Origin: Nissolia schottii
Lineage: Eukaryota > Streptophyta > Magnoliopsida > Fabales > Fabaceae
Assembly (NCBI GenBank): GCA_003254905.1
Contig: QANU01011901.1
Location: 1,251,176-1,315,175, forward strand
DNA length: 64,000 bases
Direction: 5' to 3'
In this document: piece after piece, positions 53,298-64,000 of the stretch
Layout of the letters: every line of letters begins with the position of its first letter
Numbering within the stretch: the stretch's first letter is position 1
Program-made: the position numbers and the translations under genes
Notes under the pieces: generated by a model
What the model saw: the letters and a program-made list of their open reading frames with translations, nothing else
The model's database searches: none
Told to the model about the DNA's origin: nothing

Positions 53298-56200
53298 GAC
53301 CAAGACTAGCTTGCTTTTCCATGAAAATTGTTGGTCAATTAAGTAGCATTTCCTAGTTTAAAGTTGTGATATTCAAGTTGTATATATGTCATTTTAGAAT
53401 TGTAGATTCATTAGGCCCTTAGAAATGTAAAATATTTATTAGTGTCACCGTTTTGTTTTGAGTGCTTTAGTTTTAGTCTTGGACTTCAGTGTTCATATGC
53501 ATGGATGTTTACAATTTTTTAAGCTTTTGTAAATTTTCTTCCCATATTAAATTCCAAATAATAATAAACACAATGTTTAAGAAAACTAGGTACATTATCC
53601 ACTATTTGCAATACTATGTATATAAATATGAAGCAAAATGTGTGTTGGAAATTCAGATAAAAATATATGACCATTGCCCATTGGGAAAAGAATAATTGAT
53701 AAAGAAAATACATATTTTCTTTAATGAAGTAAATAGAGAGACAGGAGACAGAGAGATTTTATCTTTTACTTTTTACGAAAAACATTTTTTTTTATGGTAG
53801 AGAGAGCCTCCTTCTTCTGCCTCTACATTTATTTGATTTGAATGTTCACTAAAGTTCAATGTAAAAGGTTATTCCAATCAAGTAAAAAATTTAAATTATT
53901 AAGCAATTCAAATTAAGGGCACTGTCCTATAAATGGGTCTCTGCTTTCATATTTCACTTCACCTTCAATGCAACACTGCTCATTTCACCTAGCAATGCAT
54001 GCATCACCTTTTTATCTTCTCGGGCTTCAAGCTTGTGATAATGGACTACACTTGACACATGCTTCTTCCTTTAATGCTTTTTTCCACTTTATTTCATTGA
54101 TGTTCACAATGATTTTAGGTCCACAAGCTGATTGACTCACATGGGTGGAACCAATATGAAAATTTAACTGCAGGGGACATTCATTGTGGCCTCATACCTC
54201 ACATCCTCCTCAAAAAAACTGAGATTTACTTATTAAAATGACGAATTTGTGTATAAATTTGTGCAAAATTTGTAAATAGTAGAAAAAGAGTACAACTACA
54301 ACACAACTAACATCATAAATGTCTGCAGTATGATATATAGCACACAAAATAAGTGCGGTAGTATTTGGGGACTTAGAAATAGTTAAATACTAACAATTAT
54401 CTTTAACACAATGTCTACATATCCGTACTCAAGTTTAATTAATATCTTATAAGTTTTAATTGAGCTCACTTTATTCTCTCAATCTTTTCTTTCCTTTTTA
54501 GTGCAGTCCATATCTTAAGCACCTACACAGTACAGACACTTGTCTCGCATCATCAGCAAGATGCTCATGGCTTTGACAATATGCGATGCCAAAAATGGGT
54601 GGTCTTAATATTCGAGACTTGGCTAACAGAAATTGATCTTCACAGTGATGAATGTTATAATCATTACTTTAATACCATCAATGTTGCAACTAGAAACATT
54701 GATTCCGTTGCAGCTTTATTCAATCAGACAATTTGATATCAGGAAGAGAATGAGATTAGCAAATAAATTGACTTAGACATGGATATGATATGATCCTGTT
54801 TTGACCCAAAGTGCAGAATGTCAACAAAGGATAAGTCCTTTTGGTATGGCATCATGTTATTGATCTCGGGAGGTGGAGCTCTCTACCACTCTAACCACTC
54901 ACGCATTGGTAGTGCGTCTACGTTTAAAACAACCTCCCCAAAAAATCAAAAACAAAATCTCAACAGAACTGTATTTGAGAATGACTACGAATGTTTGTGT
55001 AATTGTGTAAATACTAGTAGTAGATAGCATTATACTTTTTTTTATTGTTTTTGTTTTTGTATAAGGTTACAAATAAAGGGATAGTTTTGTTATAAACAAA
55101 GAAGTTAGGCCTCTATATACTACTACAAATATACACATTCCAACAAGCAGCAACCAAACACGGCACAAATCACGGATTAGTCAATGCACACTGTAGAAGT
55201 GTCCTCGTAGTTGGAGCAAATGCAGTGAGAGTCCTCTGAATTCAATGTTGAGAATTATATGCAGCCCTAACCTTCTCAACTAGAGTGACAACTGTATGCT
55301 ACTTTTTCATTTCAAAAAAATACTATGTCTATGCTAAACAAATTTCTCTTGACACTATAGTACAATTTAATCTAAATACTTTGTTGCTATATACTTTTTA
55401 AATAGTTTAAATAATTTTACTCATAAAAGTGTTTGCTCAAAATAAGATCCTTCACTTTCTAGCATAACGTAATAGCATAAGTCAAATATTCTTCTTCTTA
55501 CAAGTTGCACTACTTTAATTCTATTTTTAAAATCAATTTATCTAATTTTATGCCAACTCCAATTTTTCTTCATTTTGCCTTTTTTCTCCAATATGCTAAA
55601 TGGACTAGTTCTCTAGTCAAATCATCAAGAATAAACAGATGTCAACTTTCATTTTATCACATTTATAATCTACATCTTGATTCATTCCATTGCCTCAACT
55701 TTGCTGAAACTGCTTCAGCCTTATAAGAGGGCCTTTGGACAATGGTATCTTCAACTGGATCAACTTAAGATTATCATGCTACCCTTTGCAAATGACAGAG
55801 TTTGATATGCACTCTTTTCATTTGTTACCATTCTACAAAGAACTTTCCTATCTCAAAACTAAATACTCAATACGTGCATGGACATTAAAGGTTCCATATT
55901 AGAACATCATTTACAGTTTGGTCCAAAATCAAAATAAGCTAAAAAGCTGAACATTTCAGTTTTGAGGTGTCCAAAATGCAAAACAAGCCATGGCAAAACC
56001 AAGGAAAGACGGAACAGTGCATGCCATGACCATAATATGACCATAACAAAACTATGTGAAGCTATGATAATAAAAGAAACAAAAACAGTTAAAAGTGCGA
56101 GAAACTCTTGCATGCTTTACAAGTCCTTTTATCTACTCTGACCCTAAACCCTAAATCCTAAACTCATCAATCATGTGGCAGTGAGCCATAATATTTTCAA

Positions 56201-56314
56201 AAATACATGATGTAGTAAATAAAGACTTGAATAATCAGACTTGCTCGGTGAGTATACAAGAATTTCTACAAAAGTGCAAGCAACACACATGCCCCTTCAC
56301 TTCCAATCAATCCC
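53298..56314. other. Convergent intergenic region, PP2C and HIPP 3' flanks
   Basis: AT-rich spacer. The ends should contain the PP2C and HIPP 3' UTRs. One tRNA A-box-like fragment lies at 54868-54905. No coding signature is seen in the short open frames at 53489-53695, 54818-55027 or 55505-55726. Confidence 0.5.
54868..54905 (-). mobile_element. Possible SINE 5' fragment (A box only)
   Basis: The minus strand reads GAGTGGTTAGAGTGGTAGAG followed by AGCTCCACCTCCCGAGAT. This matches a tRNA D-arm/A-box and the anticodon-arm side of tRNA-derived SINEs. No B box follows at the expected distance, so at most a truncated copy. Confidence 0.3.
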
Positions 56315-57649
56315 TCACATAACGCAACAGCCATTGGCATTCTCATCACTGAAGATCTCAAAGGGAACCGACGGTGGGGATTGAAAGTGATGATAAGGAG
56401 GGTCTTGGTCAAGGCCTGAACACATGTAGGGCAATGGTGAAACATAGTAAGAAGAAGGACCACCCCCAAATCTGTTATTATATGTTGCAAAATAGAGCAA
56501 AGGAGGATAGTATGTTTCCGGGTACAGGTATGGTTGCTGACGTGTAGGGCTGAGATTCATCTGGCCAACAACCTGCCCAGGCTGTGATCCAGTGTGTGCA
56601 GCTGCACTGCTTGGTGATGCTGCTGCACAACCTGAACTCAAGCCTCCCCTGCCATCATTCTCACCTTTCTTTTTCTTCTTCTTCCCGAAACCCTCTCCGC
56701 CACTTTTTCCGGTTACCCCTTCAACCTGATCACCTGGTTCCGGTGCCTGAGTACCCGCCGGAGGATTTTCCGGCGAGTTTTTGCCGGTTTTTGAGTTGCT
56801 TCTCTTCTTGCTTTCGCCGTTGCCGGAGTTGTCAGCATTTTGATTCTGAATTCCCCTGTTTCTGGCAGGGGCGAGGTCGGGTTCAGGTTTTGAAGCGGAA
56901 TGGCTCTCTACGCTTTCTGGCTCTCTCTGTTCGTTCCTCTTCTTCGGTTTTCCGGTGGTCTTCCCCTGGCCGGAGAGATTTTCCGGCCAAATCTCGGCGT
57001 GCTTCCCGGCTTTGGCCAGTTTCTTTATCAGTGTCTCAATACCAACGCTTCCCGTGACTGTCACCTTCTGTTGTTGTTGATCAACCGTTGAAGTGAAAAC
57101 CCCTGCAAATGTTTTGAAATACACCGAAATCCTGTGTCAGAAACGATGCAGAAGTGCTGTTTGGTGGCTGAGAATTTAGTGAGAAAAGGTAAGAGAAAGG
57201 GACAGTGATTTTGGGTTAACACAGTGAAAATTTGAGGCAGTGTTATCTAGTCATGCATGGGGAGGGAAAAAAAATCATGAGGCCACTGTAGAAACAGAGT
57301 ACCGTGTAAAAGGTTGAAGTTTGAAGTCAAATTACTGTTATAAATTCTAATATATGCAAAAGCAGAAGAAGAGAAAAAACTGTTTTTTTTCCCTCAGTAT
57401 AAGCTTTAGTACCATCAATGCTCCTTAGAACTTTCTTGACTTTCCTCCTGCAACCTTCGCAGTGGATGGAAACTTTCAAGAACCATGTCTGAGAAACAGA
57501 GGAGAGATGAAATGAATTTCATTTAGTAGATAATAAAGGAGATAAATTTGAGATGAAAAACCAAAAAAACAAAAACTTTTCTTAAAAGGGTAGTTAGTTA
57601 CCTGATACTTCAATGGTTCTGAGGCAACACCAGCAGACTTTGCATCCAT
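56315..57649 (-). CDS. Heavy-metal-associated isoprenylated plant protein (HIPP)
   Basis: HIPPs are plant metallochaperone-like proteins combining an HMA domain with a farnesylation signal. Three exons (57649-57602, 57488-57413, 57102-56315) join in frame for 303 aa. The HMA domain holds the metal-binding HCEGC (C26 and C29) in the beta-alpha-beta string VSIHCEGCRRKVKKVLRSIDG, followed by GVFTSTVDQQQQKVTVTGSV. A long charged, Pro- and Lys-rich linker (with a KKKKKK run) follows. A Tyr/Pro-rich region (YLYPETYYPPLLYF) precedes the C-terminal CaaX box CCVM. Met at the last position favours farnesyl transfer. The build resembles the HIPP32-37 group. An in-frame Met upstream in exon 1 would read through intron-like leader and is not used. 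Confidence 0.93.
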
Positions 57650-60600
57650 TAGGGCAGTGAGAACGCAAGAGAAAGGTGAAGGAAGGAATTGGAAACCTGA
57701 GGAAACAGAGGAGAAGGTGAAACAGGGGAGCTTAAGAAAAAGAAAGAGGTGGGAAAATGCCAAGAGTGTAACTGTGGTGTGTGCTGTGTTGGGGAGCAAA
57801 GGCAAAGCAAGAGAAGGATGGATGGCTATCAAAGTATAATATGACACTGACAGCAGAAGTAACACACTTCTGCTCCTCTGCTTTCTTTTGCCACCCCCAA
57901 CATGATTCTTTCTAGTTTAATTTTACCCCTCCTTTCTTAACATTTTTATTTTTTTACCAATCAATTGTGCAAAACAGGTAATTTCTATTTTTATTTTTTA
58001 ATGATTTTTTTAGGGCGAAAAAGGGCGTGGGATTGTAGGGGAAATAGGCCCCCTTGCTTTATTTTCCAATGGAACTCATATTTTATAGCCATGTTCTGCA
58101 TTTCTTTATTTATCCTATCTTATCCTTTTGTCCCTTGTAGATGTATTAAGCTTTTGTTTCATTTGCTATGCTTTATAGAAACTAGAAAGAAAAATTTATT
58201 TCTCTTCTAGGTAAAGATTCTTTGCTGTAAATCTGTGAGACTGTAACGTTAGTAACAAAATTGTATTTGGGACCTTGTATCACATTTATCATGGCTAACA
58301 GTAACTTCAGCTTTTTAATTTAAAAATTTATATAGGTCTTTTAATGACACATATTATAGGCGGAGACATTTTTTAGCTATTAGTTAGGTTGGATTAGTAT
58401 CAGATTTCCACCAATTTTTGTTGAGAAAACACGTACAAAATTTCTTGCATGAAAATTCAAATAGAACATTATTTTGTATGATATGTTTTAGCACCTCAAA
58501 TCCGTAGGCATGCTTTTTTCATCTAATAACAAATCTAGGAAAAAAATACTCTTTTTCTTTTTTCTTTAGGAGGGGCAAAAGCCTAAAAAGAGAACCAATA
58601 AGTTAATATATAGGACAAGGTAAAAGCACCAAACGGGGTAGGGGGTGAAGATTGAAGTGAAGAATATGAGCCCTAGCTAAATCACCATTCAGCAGAGCAA
58701 AAAGGGTGCCTTAAATATTTCTTGTTTGGACAAAAAAAAAAAGACACTTCACTTTTAACCCAGTTCAGTCAATTTACTGCCCCCAGAAGAAAGAAAGGAC
58801 TAGTCTGCTATGATCTATGGTGCGTTTATTCACACAAGAGAAGAGGAAGTGACTGCAGCAAAATCTAGAGCCTTTGAACTTGATTTTTCCTCATTACTAC
58901 AAGAAGACCCCTTGAACATTGGTTAAAGCGTTCTTCCATCTCCAGGATCTTTATGATGCCACCACATCAAACACGTCATTGTACTTTCCACCTGTGAATC
59001 ACATTTGAACCTTGACCTCTCTAGGTCATTCTTAATTAATGACACAGTCTCTAAGACATACTTTAAGCACAATTTTGGTAAGAGTTAAGAAATGCTACTA
59101 CCAATTTACCAGAACAGAAACATTAATCTAATTTCATGATTATTATAGTAAATCAATACTAGTCAAGATATTAACCAAGAATTTATTTTTCTCTTGAAGA
59201 GAAATTGTATTATTCAGGGTATGATTGCAAGTTACAGGATTTTATGGGTCCACAAAATCCCACATATATTCAGCTCAGGCAATCAAACATTATTTCAAAG
59301 TAGGTCAGGTACATATCGGAATATGGCTGCAGAGCTTTTTACCATGGTGAAATTATTTGAGAATGGACCATATGCACACTAAAGCAGCATGTACACTCCC
59401 ACATTAACAGATTAATACCCTTTTTCGTTATCCTACCTTGCTAGCTTATCAAGACATTCTTAATTTAGTGCGTCATTGTTTTCTCTCACTTTAATTTGAC
59501 TACCTTTTCAATTAAATCCACTGAAGTGATGATAAGTGTTAAATAGAATAGAGCTTAGAGCATCAACTTATTTTTTGCTCAAGAAGCACTAGTTTCCCTA
59601 TTTTGTTTTATATGGTAGGTAAAACGAATAAACTCCCCAGTCTCCATCAAGACCTTTGCCAGCAGAAGCCTAACATGCACCTGGAAATGTAACAAAGCAA
59701 ACCCATTTCATATTTCTTTGAGAAATGAAGTTCACTCAACCCACTGACAATGCAAACTTCATTGTCGAAATCATTAAATGATGAAATAACTCAGGTCACA
59801 AGTCATGACTCGCTTCATACTCTGATACTAGAAGTAAATTATTATATTTCTTTGAGCTGACCAACTTGCAAAATGAATTAACAGTAGTAGTGGTAGTAGT
59901 AGCAGCATCTCTAAGGTGGGGTATATTAATGCTCTTCTGGAGCTACCCTTCCCTACACAAACGTCACTCACAAGCAATTGACCGATGACTGGTTCAACAT
60001 TAATTCCGAATTTTTCTGATTTGAAATACTTTTTGGAAACAATGTTAATGAGGCTACAACATATCTGGGAATTTCAGCTTTGTCTATCACTCTACGTTTT
60101 GGACAAAAAAAGTCTTGGGCTTGGAGCTTAGTCTCTCTTCAGCGCATCACTTAACCCATCACAACAGCCTTAATTAAATTATAATAAACGTTCTGATACT
60201 TGCACATTTGCATCTCTAAACCATAAACCCTAAATTATACTGTACATGGTTTAACTAACTAGGTTTATGATTTTAGACTTTAGGGTCACATCCTCATTAA
60301 TTGCCCCGTGAACATGATATGCCACCGTGCCACTTCTGCAAATATTAGTTAGAGAATTAGATTTGGAAAGTGGAAGACACTTAGAAATCCTCCACAGGAG
60401 ATTTCATTGCAGAATAAACAATGCAAATAGAAGACTAGAGCAAATGTTTCAGTTGCAAAAGTTCTGGTAGACGGAAAATGATACTTCCTTCAGAAAACAA
60501 GAATATGATCGCCAACACCATCAGGATGCCTTGCCTTAGTCCCAAAGTTGAATTCGCGTTTACTTATATCTCAAGGGAAATGTTCAACTTCAACTACACA

Positions 60601-61855
60601 ACAGAGACAGATTACATGAAACACCAAGAGCCTGCCTAATCTCCCATCCATCTTTCTTCTAAGAAAAATATTCATGTTCAGAATTTTCAGAACTAGAATA
60701 AACTGGATTAATTATTTGGTTCCTGAAAACTGAGAATAGTCACAAAACAAACACATCATGTTAAGAATAAAGAATCAGAATGTAGGTTTAGTGGATCATT
60801 TGTTCAAGTTTTCATTCAGACAAGCTACTTGGCAAGATTGCAAAAAAAATGCCTACTTCATACATGACAGTCTAATAGATCTAGTTAGAGGTTTAGGTAA
60901 ATTATTATTAGTCTAATCTTACACTGCCCTGCTTCTGAACCTTATACATGCACACAACGTCAAAGATAAATCAAATTCTGGTGGCACACCATAAAATATC
61001 TTACTTATCCTTTCTAGACACATAGTTTGGTGCTTGGGGATCATCTCTGGCATTCTTCAAAGAATGGACACTTAATGCTGGAGTTGAAAATTGAACCTAG
61101 AATGGATCCCAATTGAGCCATCTTCTACAGATAAAGCACCTATTATACGTTTCCAAGCAAAAACGTACAAAGACCATATAAATACAGTTTATACTTCATA
61201 GATTGGAACTAGGAGCCAAACTTTTAATAGTATGTTTGGATTTTCATTTGGAAAGCTGTAAATTTGGACGAAAACTGCTATCCAGTTGCTCTTGCCCCAA
61301 ACCATGATGCTAGTGTTCTAAACGGAAAATCCAAACCTGCTATAAGAAAGTGCTAGCATGTGAAATACAATTAGAATCACCATAAATTGATACAGCTAAC
61401 AAATTAAGGAGTAAGCATTAACCCAGGTCGCAGTTTTACTAAAAATGCTGAGAAAAATTCATCTTGCTATCATCGGTATGTTAGAGTGGGAAAAAACAGC
61501 AAACACATACAAAGGCAAAAAAGATCAGAAAGACATTCAACATAAATAGTAGTACTATACAGTGTAAGAACCTGCAATTGGAATGGTCTACTTAGTTGAT
61601 CTGGTTAACCCCCTTCTCCGCTATACAGACACAGCACATTAGGAAAGGTTAGATAGATGTCCTAGTCTTCAATGTCATTATGTCAACAAGATCTATAAAT
61701 TGATTATTGGCCAAAAACAAAAAGATACACACACAAATGCACTACTTGTCTACCTTAATTCTGAACCTAAATGGAGCATAACCAAAGAAACTAAAGCACC
61801 AACAAAGAAAACAAAAAAATATAATTACAAGAAGAGAGATTTGAGGGGTTCAACA
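57650..61855. other. Long intergenic region, HIPP promoter to GT47 3' flank
   Basis: The left few hundred bases are purine-rich leader and promoter of the HIPP gene. The remaining 3.5 kb is AT-rich with no open frame that carries a family signature (59194-59382 and 61700-61912 were examined). I see no tandem repeat or mobile-element end here beyond short A/T runs. Confidence 0.45.
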
Positions 61856-61880
61856 TCACATCACATCACATCACATCACA
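61856..61880. repeat. (TCACA)5 pentanucleotide repeat overlapping the GT47 stop codon
   Basis: Five perfect TCACA units on the plus strand, TGTGA on the coding strand. The GT47 stop codon TGA completes the first unit as read from the gene, so units 2-5 begin the 3' UTR. Confidence 0.92.
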
Positions 61881-63219
61881 TAGGCAAACCAAGCTCCAGA
61901 AGCCTTGATTGAATCTTGTCCAAGGTGCCATCAATGGCTAAATCAAAAGCATCCTTCTTGGTTCTCAAACCAGGGGAGCTGTTGTGTTTCCTGTACACGA
62001 TCCTGGGTATCAATTCCAACACCTTCTCCCTCATCCTCCTAACCCTAGCCCTCGATATCCGCTTCAACACATCCAGGATCCTCAAACCCTTGAACACCAC
62101 CTCCTCCTTCGGGATCGTTACGGAGAAGCCCTCGAATTCGCTCTCGGGCAGGTGCCACCCGTACTGCGACTTCGCCGACAGATCCTCGAAGAACACCGGT
62201 ATGCAGCCGGCGAGGATCGAATCGAACGTGGACCGCCGCGTCGGCGTGTCCCCCGGCGGCTGCAGGCAGAAGCTCGCCTGCAGCATCGGCCTCATGAACC
62301 TCAAGGGGTCGTGCTCGCAGACGCCGTTGGAGCAATCCACAACCTCGCACAGTCTCTCGTAACCGCCGAACCCCACGGTGGAGTTGGCGGTGCTGTTCTC
62401 GCACTCCAGCCGGATGCTCCGGCGGATGTTCGGCGTGGCGGAGACGCCTCCGCCTCCGGCGAACAGCGCCAACGACACGCGCTTGGAGCGGCGCACGCGC
62501 TGCACCCACGACTCCAGCAACCCGAGATTCGGCGGATGAAACGACGTAGGGTAAGGGACCGCGTGCTCCTGCCACGGCCACGCGCGCGCCTCAAGCGTGA
62601 GGGCGGTGACGTTGAAGAACTCCGGGAGCTCGAGAAACGATGTCCCCCAGAGCGGCGGGTCGTCGTCGTTATCGTTCAAAGGCTGGGAGAAGTCCCAGGC
62701 GGGGCGGGCCATGACGAGGAAGTGGTCGTGGCCGTTGCGGCGGTTCCAGATGTGGGGGTGGTCGCGGCGGAGGAAGTCGTAGAGGTGGAGGCCGTGTTCG
62801 GCGGAGGAGTTGTAGTCAGGGCCATAGAGGTAGCGGAGGGCGTCGAGAGAGGAGTAGTAAGGGAGGAAGATGGCGTCGGCGGCGGAAGGTTCGGTGGTGA
62901 GGCAAGGGTACTCGAGCATGCGGCGGTGGAATATGAGTTCCAAGGTGGAAGGGTCGGTGCGGTACCAACTGTGGGAGCGGTTGTGGGTCTTCTGGCCGAG
63001 GCCGTGGTTCCCCATGTAAGGGCAGAAGTCGTCGAAGAGAGGGTAGTATTCGGAGCAGTTTGAGAGCAGATCCAGGTTGAATCTCGGTGGTAGCTTCCTT
63101 ATGTGGATCCATCCATTCTCGCACCCTGTTTCCGAATTCTCGCTTTTCTGAGACACCGCCACATCATTCATCAACAACAACAGCAACAGCATCAAGAGAA
63201 TGTGTATGCACGGTGCCAT
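61876..63219 (-). CDS. GT47 exostosin-family glycosyltransferase, MUR3-like
   Basis: MUR3-clade GT47 enzymes add galactose or related sugars to xylosyl side chains of xyloglucan in the Golgi. The intronless 447-aa protein starts with a short signal-anchor (MAPCIHILLMLLLLLLMNDV). The exostosin domain follows: WYRTDPSTLELIFHRRML, ADAIFLPYYSSLD, GHDHFLVMARPAWDF, TSFHPPN, LALFAGGGG, and the nucleotide-sugar region FCLQPPGDTPTRRSTFDSILAGCIPVFF, the MUR3/XLT2 hallmark. It is shorter than MUR3 and XLT2 and closer to the length I recall for Arabidopsis GT19 (At4g22580). Sugar specificity cannot be told by eye. The start at 63219 gives the hydrophobic anchor directly. The GC-rich body yields long antisense open frames that I treat as shadows. 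Confidence 0.9.
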   Translation of the reverse strand: MAPCIHILLMLLLLLLMNDVAVSQKSENSETGCENGWIHIRKLPPRFNLDLLSNCSEYYPLFDDFCPYMGNHGLGQKTHNRSHSWYRTDPSTLELIFHRRMLEYPCLTTEPSAADAIFLPYYSSLDALRYLYGPDYNSSAEHGLHLYDFLRRDHPHIWNRRNGHDHFLVMARPAWDFSQPLNDNDDDPPLWGTSFLELPEFFNVTALTLEARAWPWQEHAVPYPTSFHPPNLGLLESWVQRVRRSKRVSLALFAGGGGVSATPNIRRSIRLECENSTANSTVGFGGYERLCEVVDCSNGVCEHDPLRFMRPMLQASFCLQPPGDTPTRRSTFDSILAGCIPVFFEDLSAKSQYGWHLPESEFEGFSVTIPKEEVVFKGLRILDVLKRISRARVRRMREKVLELIPRIVYRKHNSSPGLRTKKDAFDLAIDGTLDKIQSRLLELGLPM

Positions 63220-64000
63220 GCTTTTTTCTTCTTTTCTTCAGAGGAAGCGTGGTGGGTGGTTTTATGGGAATTGGACTTTGATTTTGATTCTCTCTGCTGT
63301 CCTTTCTTCCCAGTGGAACAGAAAAGGGTCCATTTTTCAATCTTGTGTAATGAATCCAGGGAGAGAGAAGGATGGAAACTGTTTCTTTAATGGGTATTTT
63401 TGGTTAAACACTCTCTTCATCCATTTTTAGTTTTAAACTTTTAAATTATTTAGTATCATTATAAATATTTCAATTTTATTTTTTTTAATACAAAATTATT
63501 ATCAAATATATTTTAAAGAAAATCATTTTTTATTTAATGCAAGTAAAAGAAAAAATAAAGGAAGTGAGGGTTGGCAAGTGGCAACGGCGAAGAAAGCGAT
63601 GATTTTGGTAGCGAAGGAGCATAATGTTTTGACCCAGAATTGTCGGTGCATGCCTAACAGTATTCACTCCCTGGATACGGCGTCGTTTGCAGAAGAGTGT
63701 TACTCACTTTGGCGCCATCAATTGTGCGGTTATTTTCAGCGGTCAGCCAGCCATGCCGTTTTGGGGTGAAATAATTTCATTGGCTCGAGAGGAAGGGTTC
63801 ACGTGTAGACCCGGGGGGGGCGGGGCATCGGATCACTCACCAACTTTGCAGTCAATGAATAGAGATATTCAAGACCTATTTATAAGGAAGAGAATTACAT
63901 AAATTCTATTAAAAAATCGCGCGAGCCTTTATGTACATATAACTATAAAAATGGAATGCAACGAATATATAGGTTATTAAAGGAAGAAATAGATTCCTAC
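63220..64000. other. GT47 upstream region and window edge
   Basis: This contains the GT47 leader and promoter, then AT-rich DNA to about 63550, then a GC-richer stretch (63560-63850) with a G-run at about 63821-63828. Open frames of 60-70 codons there (63578-63769, 63687-63902) show no family signature. Confidence 0.4.

Noticed and set aside
61984-63063. 359-codon plus-strand frame opposite the GT47 gene
   Set aside because: Antisense shadow: Arg/Val/Glu-rich as expected from the complement of GC-rich coding DNA, with no domain.

Overview
This window is plant nuclear DNA. Its genes are split by GT-AG introns in AT-rich non-coding sequence, and the products are plant or plastid types: a Toc159-family GTPase, a RALF peptide, xyloglucan glycosyltransferases, an isoprenylated metallochaperone and an organellar Ile-tRNA synthetase. 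The protein style and the mix of SINE, LINE and LTR pieces suggest a legume, with soybean or a close relative as my best guess. That assignment is inference; no species-diagnostic marker was seen.

Layout. 1-2580: the 3' part of an LTR-retrotransposon-like element. 2694-3929 (-): 5' exons of an ESD4/ULP1-type SUMO protease whose catalytic exons are not in the window. 4978-7910 (-): a 685-aa plastid-type protein, tentatively EMB1703-like. 9835-12516 (+): a Toc159-family GTPase without its C-terminal membrane domain. 13600-14590: a minisatellite with a period near 120 bp. 15266-23714 (+): bacterial-type IleRS, 22 coding exons. 24569-30136 (-): PRMT4/CARM1-type arginine methyltransferase, 15 exons. 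30978-31113: a tRNA-derived SINE. 33070-34467 (-): xyloglucan xylosyltransferase (GT34). 38538-38933 (-): RALF precursor. 41250-41607: a 5'-truncated LINE bounded by a 12-bp target-site duplication. 42370-43538 (+): ribosomal protein eS21. 44662-45438 (-): F-box protein. 45861-48407 (+): AlaX-like alanyl-tRNA editing protein. 51495-53297 (+): PP2C of the PP2C-40/POL-like type. 56315-57649 (-): HIPP metallochaperone. 61876-63219 (-): GT47 MUR3-like glycosyltransferase.

The genes are independent plant transcription units, not operons. Some functional themes recur. IleRS and the AlaX-like protein both serve aminoacyl-tRNA synthesis and quality control. The Toc159-like protein, IleRS and the EMB1703-like protein relate to plastids. 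The GT34 and GT47 enzymes both belong to xyloglucan side-chain synthesis, and RALF peptides act at the cell wall. I read this as ordinary gene neighbourhood rather than a cluster.

I found no convincing undescribed multi-gene system. The items most worth a second look are the M-domain-less Toc159 paralogue, the SUMO protease gene interrupted by a retroelement, the array of alternating palindromes inside that element, the LINE with a clear target-site duplication, the SINE, and the short divergent promoter carrying a paired W-box. Exon borders were deduced by eye from reading-frame continuity, splice consensus and remembered family sequences. No alignment or transcript data were available.
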